Positions 61,894-64,000 of a stretch of DNA of 64,000 nt are shown piece after piece (positions within the stretch are counted from its first letter, which is position 1; each line of letters begins with the position of its first letter). The stretch lies in the NCBI RefSeq assembly GCF_007855645.1, contig NZ_CP042263.1, forward strand, positions 310,001-374,000, in the 5' to 3' direction. Below the pieces are notes generated by a model that was given only the letters and a program-made list of their open reading frames with translations, had not been told where the DNA came from and ran no database searches. The stretch is from Qingshengfaniella alkalisoli (GTDB taxonomy: Bacteria > Pseudomonadota > Alphaproteobacteria > Rhodobacterales > Rhodobacteraceae). The position numbers and the translations under genes were made by a program.

Positions 61894-62795
61894 CACAAAT
61901 GACAGATCACAAAGAAGCCTTCGTCGCCCTCGTCACCTGTTTCAACGATGACGAGACCGTCAATTACGAGGCCACGCGCGCCCAGGTTCGCCGCCAGGTC
62001 GCAGCCGGCAACCATATCATGTGCGCAGGCACGAACGGCGATTTTTCAGCGCTGACTTTCGACGAGAAGGTACAGCTCTGCGGCGAGGTGGTCGATGAGG
62101 TCGCCGGGCGCACCCGCGTCATCGTCAATGCCGGAATGCCCGCAACCTTCGAAACCATTGCGCTGGCCCGCGAATTCGACCGGATCGGCGTCGACGGGAT
62201 CGCGGTCATCACGCCCTTCTTCATCGCCTGCACCCAGGACGGGCTGATCCGCCATTTCACCGCCGTTGCCGACGCCGTCGACACGCCGGTCTATCTCTAC
62301 GACATTCCAGCCCGAACCCAGAACCATATCGAACCCGAGACGGCGCGCACCTTGGCTGCGCATGGCAATATCGCCGGGATCAAGGATTCCGGCGGCGCGC
62401 AGGACACGCTGGAGGCCTACATGGCGATAGGCCGCGATGTTGCCGGTTTCGATGTCTATTCAGGCCCCGACCACTTGGTGCATTGGGCACTCGCCAATGG
62501 TGCCCGTGGTGTGATTTCCGGCCTCGGCAACGTGATGCCCGAGGTGCTGGCCCGGATCGTCGCTTGCGTGAATGCCGGTGACGAGGCTGGCGCGGCAGAG
62601 GCCCAGGCAACCTATACCGCCTTCCGCACCGATCTTTACAAGCTGGGCTATCCCCCGGCGCTGGTCAAACGCGCGCTCTACCTCAGCGATGCCTCCGTCG
62701 GGCTGTCACGCCAACCCGCGCTGCTGCCCGATCCCCAGCAGGACATGCACATCAAAGACATTATTCGGAAATACGGACTTGAAGGTGGGGCGTAA
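61890..62795 (+). CDS. dihydrodipicolinate synthase / N-acetylneuraminate lyase family protein
   Basis: The 301-residue class I aldolase has the Schiff-base Lys165 in GIKDSGG, Tyr137 in YLYDIP and a GTNGDF loop where the family has GTTGE. The IKDS type of lysine motif is commoner in sugar-acid lyases (NanA, KDG aldolase) than in true DapA. The ATG overlaps the pdxA stop (ATGA); another ATG three codons on is possible. In this module it probably splits a 2-keto-3-deoxy sugar acid to pyruvate and an aldehyde. Confidence 0.9.
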   Translation: MTQMTDHKEAFVALVTCFNDDETVNYEATRAQVRRQVAAGNHIMCAGTNGDFSALTFDEKVQLCGEVVDEVAGRTRVIVNAGMPATFETIALAREFDRIGVDGIAVITPFFIACTQDGLIRHFTAVADAVDTPVYLYDIPARTQNHIEPETARTLAAHGNIAGIKDSGGAQDTLEAYMAIGRDVAGFDVYSGPDHLVHWALANGARGVISGLGNVMPEVLARIVACVNAGDEAGAAEAQATYTAFRTDLYKLGYPPALVKRALYLSDASVGLSRQPALLPDPQQDMHIKDIIRKYGLEGGA

Positions 62796-63392
62796 CGGCT
62801 TCTTCAAGCTGTCGACCGCACGTCCGACCGTCGATTGCACGCCCCGATGGTCAACCGGACTTCCCAGTCACGCCTGAAAGGTTATCGCTTGCCACCCTCC
62901 ACATAGTCTGGACAGTCTCCGAGCCGCACAGTGGCAAAACCCATACGCGTCCGCAATCGCATAGACCAAAATCATCCTCCTCGAGTCCCGCTGAAACGTC
63001 GGCGGACCAGACAGGGTCGTCAGATCGCCGTGTGCTCCAAGACATCAGAACCCCATGCAGAGGTCATTGCTCGGGACGCCCGGGCGTTGGCTTCATCGGT
63101 GTTGATGCGCCGCGACTGGACAAGGATGTGGGGGATACTCCCGTTAGCGTGAATCATATGCCGCGGCTGATGCCGCCTCCCCTTGATCCGGGGCCCGTCG
63201 TCAATGCTTGCGCCGAATAGTTGGCACACCCTGACAGATCTCGCGCAGGCACATGCCCGTGACACCAGGGTCGTAGGCTCTGAACCCGGTTGGCGGGCAG
63301 ATGCCCCAAGCAGTTGCATAGCCCTGCATCACCGGGTTGCCACCCCGAAGAACCTTGTGTAGCAAAATCAAACGTCAATCGGGAGGACATTC
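62796..63392. other. 597-bp region without a recognisable gene
   Basis: Short frames exist on both strands, but none has a recognisable domain or a good start. I see no convincing insertion-sequence ends. The last part carries the promoter and the GGGAGG ribosome site of the TRAP gene. It may contain decayed coding DNA. Confidence 0.45.
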
Positions 63393-64000
63393 ATGACATT
63401 TATTACACGCGGACTGGGCGCAACCGGCATTTTTCTTGCAATGGGCACTTCGGCCTTCGCGCAGACCGAAGTCAAGATCGGCTATGCACTCGCGCCCGAC
63501 AGCCATTACGGCGTCGCGGCTGCCAAGTTCGAAGAGGTCGTGAAGGCCGAAACCGGCGATGAATTCGAGTTCAAGCATTTTCCCTCTTCCGGGCTCGGCG
63601 GCGAGCGCGAAGTAATCGAGGGGCTGCAACTGGGCACCGTGGAGGCGACCATCGTTTCTTCCGGCACTCTTGCCAACTTCGTCCCTGACACCGGCGTGTT
63701 CGATATCCCGTTCCTTTTCCGTGATCTCGACCATGCCCGCTCCGTTCTGGACGGCCCCGTTGGCGAGGATATTCTGGCCAAATTCGAAGACGTGGGTATG
63801 CAGGGGCTGGCCTGGGGCGAACAGGGTTTCCGCCATATCACGAATAACCGCAATCCGATCCATACTCCGGCGGATGTAGAGAGCCTGAAAATCCGGACCA
63901 TGGAAAATCCGGTTCACCTCGCTGCCTTCAATGCCATGGGCGCGGCCCCGACGCCGATGGCCTGGCCTGAAGTTGTCTCTTCGCTGCAGCAGGGCGTAAT
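63393..64000 (+). CDS. dctP: DctP-type TRAP transporter substrate-binding protein (3' end cut by window)
   Basis: About 202 residues are visible. The signal peptide spans about 1-23 (ending AFA-QTEVKIGYAL). The DctP segments GGEREVIEGLQLGTVEATI and LKIRTMENPVHLAAFNAMGA (with the ligand Arg) and PTPMAWPEV follow. The GGGAGG is 6 nt before the ATG. The membrane subunits should lie to the right of the window. It may serve the sugar-acid module, but the 597-bp gap argues for a separate promoter. Confidence 0.94.
   Translation, partial: MTFITRGLGATGIFLAMGTSAFAQTEVKIGYALAPDSHYGVAAAKFEEVVKAETGDEFEFKHFPSSGLGGEREVIEGLQLGTVEATIVSSGTLANFVPDTGVFDIPFLFRDLDHARSVLDGPVGEDILAKFEDVGMQGLAWGEQGFRHITNNRNPIHTPADVESLKIRTMENPVHLAAFNAMGAAPTPMAWPEVVSSLQQGV

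Overview
The window looks like chromosome or megaplasmid from a marine alphaproteobacterium of the Roseobacter group (Rhodobacteraceae). The evidence is high G+C coding sequence with AT-rich promoters, a VPLPA-CTERM sorting tail, three TRAP-type transport systems, two peptide-type ABC systems, and short-gap catabolic operons next to GntR or TetR regulators. This placement is inferred from gene content. I saw no rRNA, tRNA, CRISPR array, intact insertion sequence or phage gene. Both ends are cut inside TRAP solute-binding genes.

Layout. (A) 1-5500: a cut TAXI-type TRAP binding protein, then a DUF4143 AAA ATPase preceded by 22-bp tandem repeats, then the divergent pair oxyR/katG for peroxide defence. 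(B) 5749-30464: a VPLPA-CTERM protein and a large surface-polysaccharide locus. The locus has two GT2 glycosyltransferases, glmU-glmS for UDP-GlcNAc, an MBOAT/SGNH O-acylation pair, three big LamG-containing proteins (two of them beta-helix proteins), a GtrB/GtrA/GT-C-like cassette, a polymerase/ligase-like protein, a sulfotransferase and a flippase. The likely product is an O-acylated, possibly sulfated exopolysaccharide. (C) 31072-33571: dhbC-dhbB-dhbA, which convert chorismate to free 2,3-dihydroxybenzoate. (D) 33581-40079: a shikimate/quinate-type catabolic operon (shikimate dehydrogenase, DctPQM TRAP importer, 3-dehydroshikimate dehydratase) with a divergent TetR regulator and two matching operator-like sites.

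(E) 40096-41239: YaiI-family and CHMI-like genes and a decayed gene end. (F) 41440-51019: one long operon with a peptide-type ABC importer, gamma-glutamyltransferase, a DUF1028 protein, a TauE/SafE exporter and a GntR regulator, suggesting uptake and breakdown of a gamma-glutamyl compound. (G) 51228-62795: a second peptide-type ABC importer facing a module of BNR/sialidase-like protein, Fe-alcohol dehydrogenase, GntR regulator, four-carbon-acid-sugar kinase, a frameshifted PdxA-type dehydrogenase and a DapA/NanA-type lyase. This resembles an uncharacterised sugar-acid pathway. An 11-base motif is shared by its two divergent promoter regions. (H) 63393-64000: the start of a DctP-type TRAP binding protein.

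The most promising items for novelty are module G with its shared operator motif, the beta-helix/LamG/esterase set in region B, the GGT-DUF1028-TauE operon, the operator pair of the shikimate operon, and the 22-bp repeats upstream of the DUF4143 ATPase.
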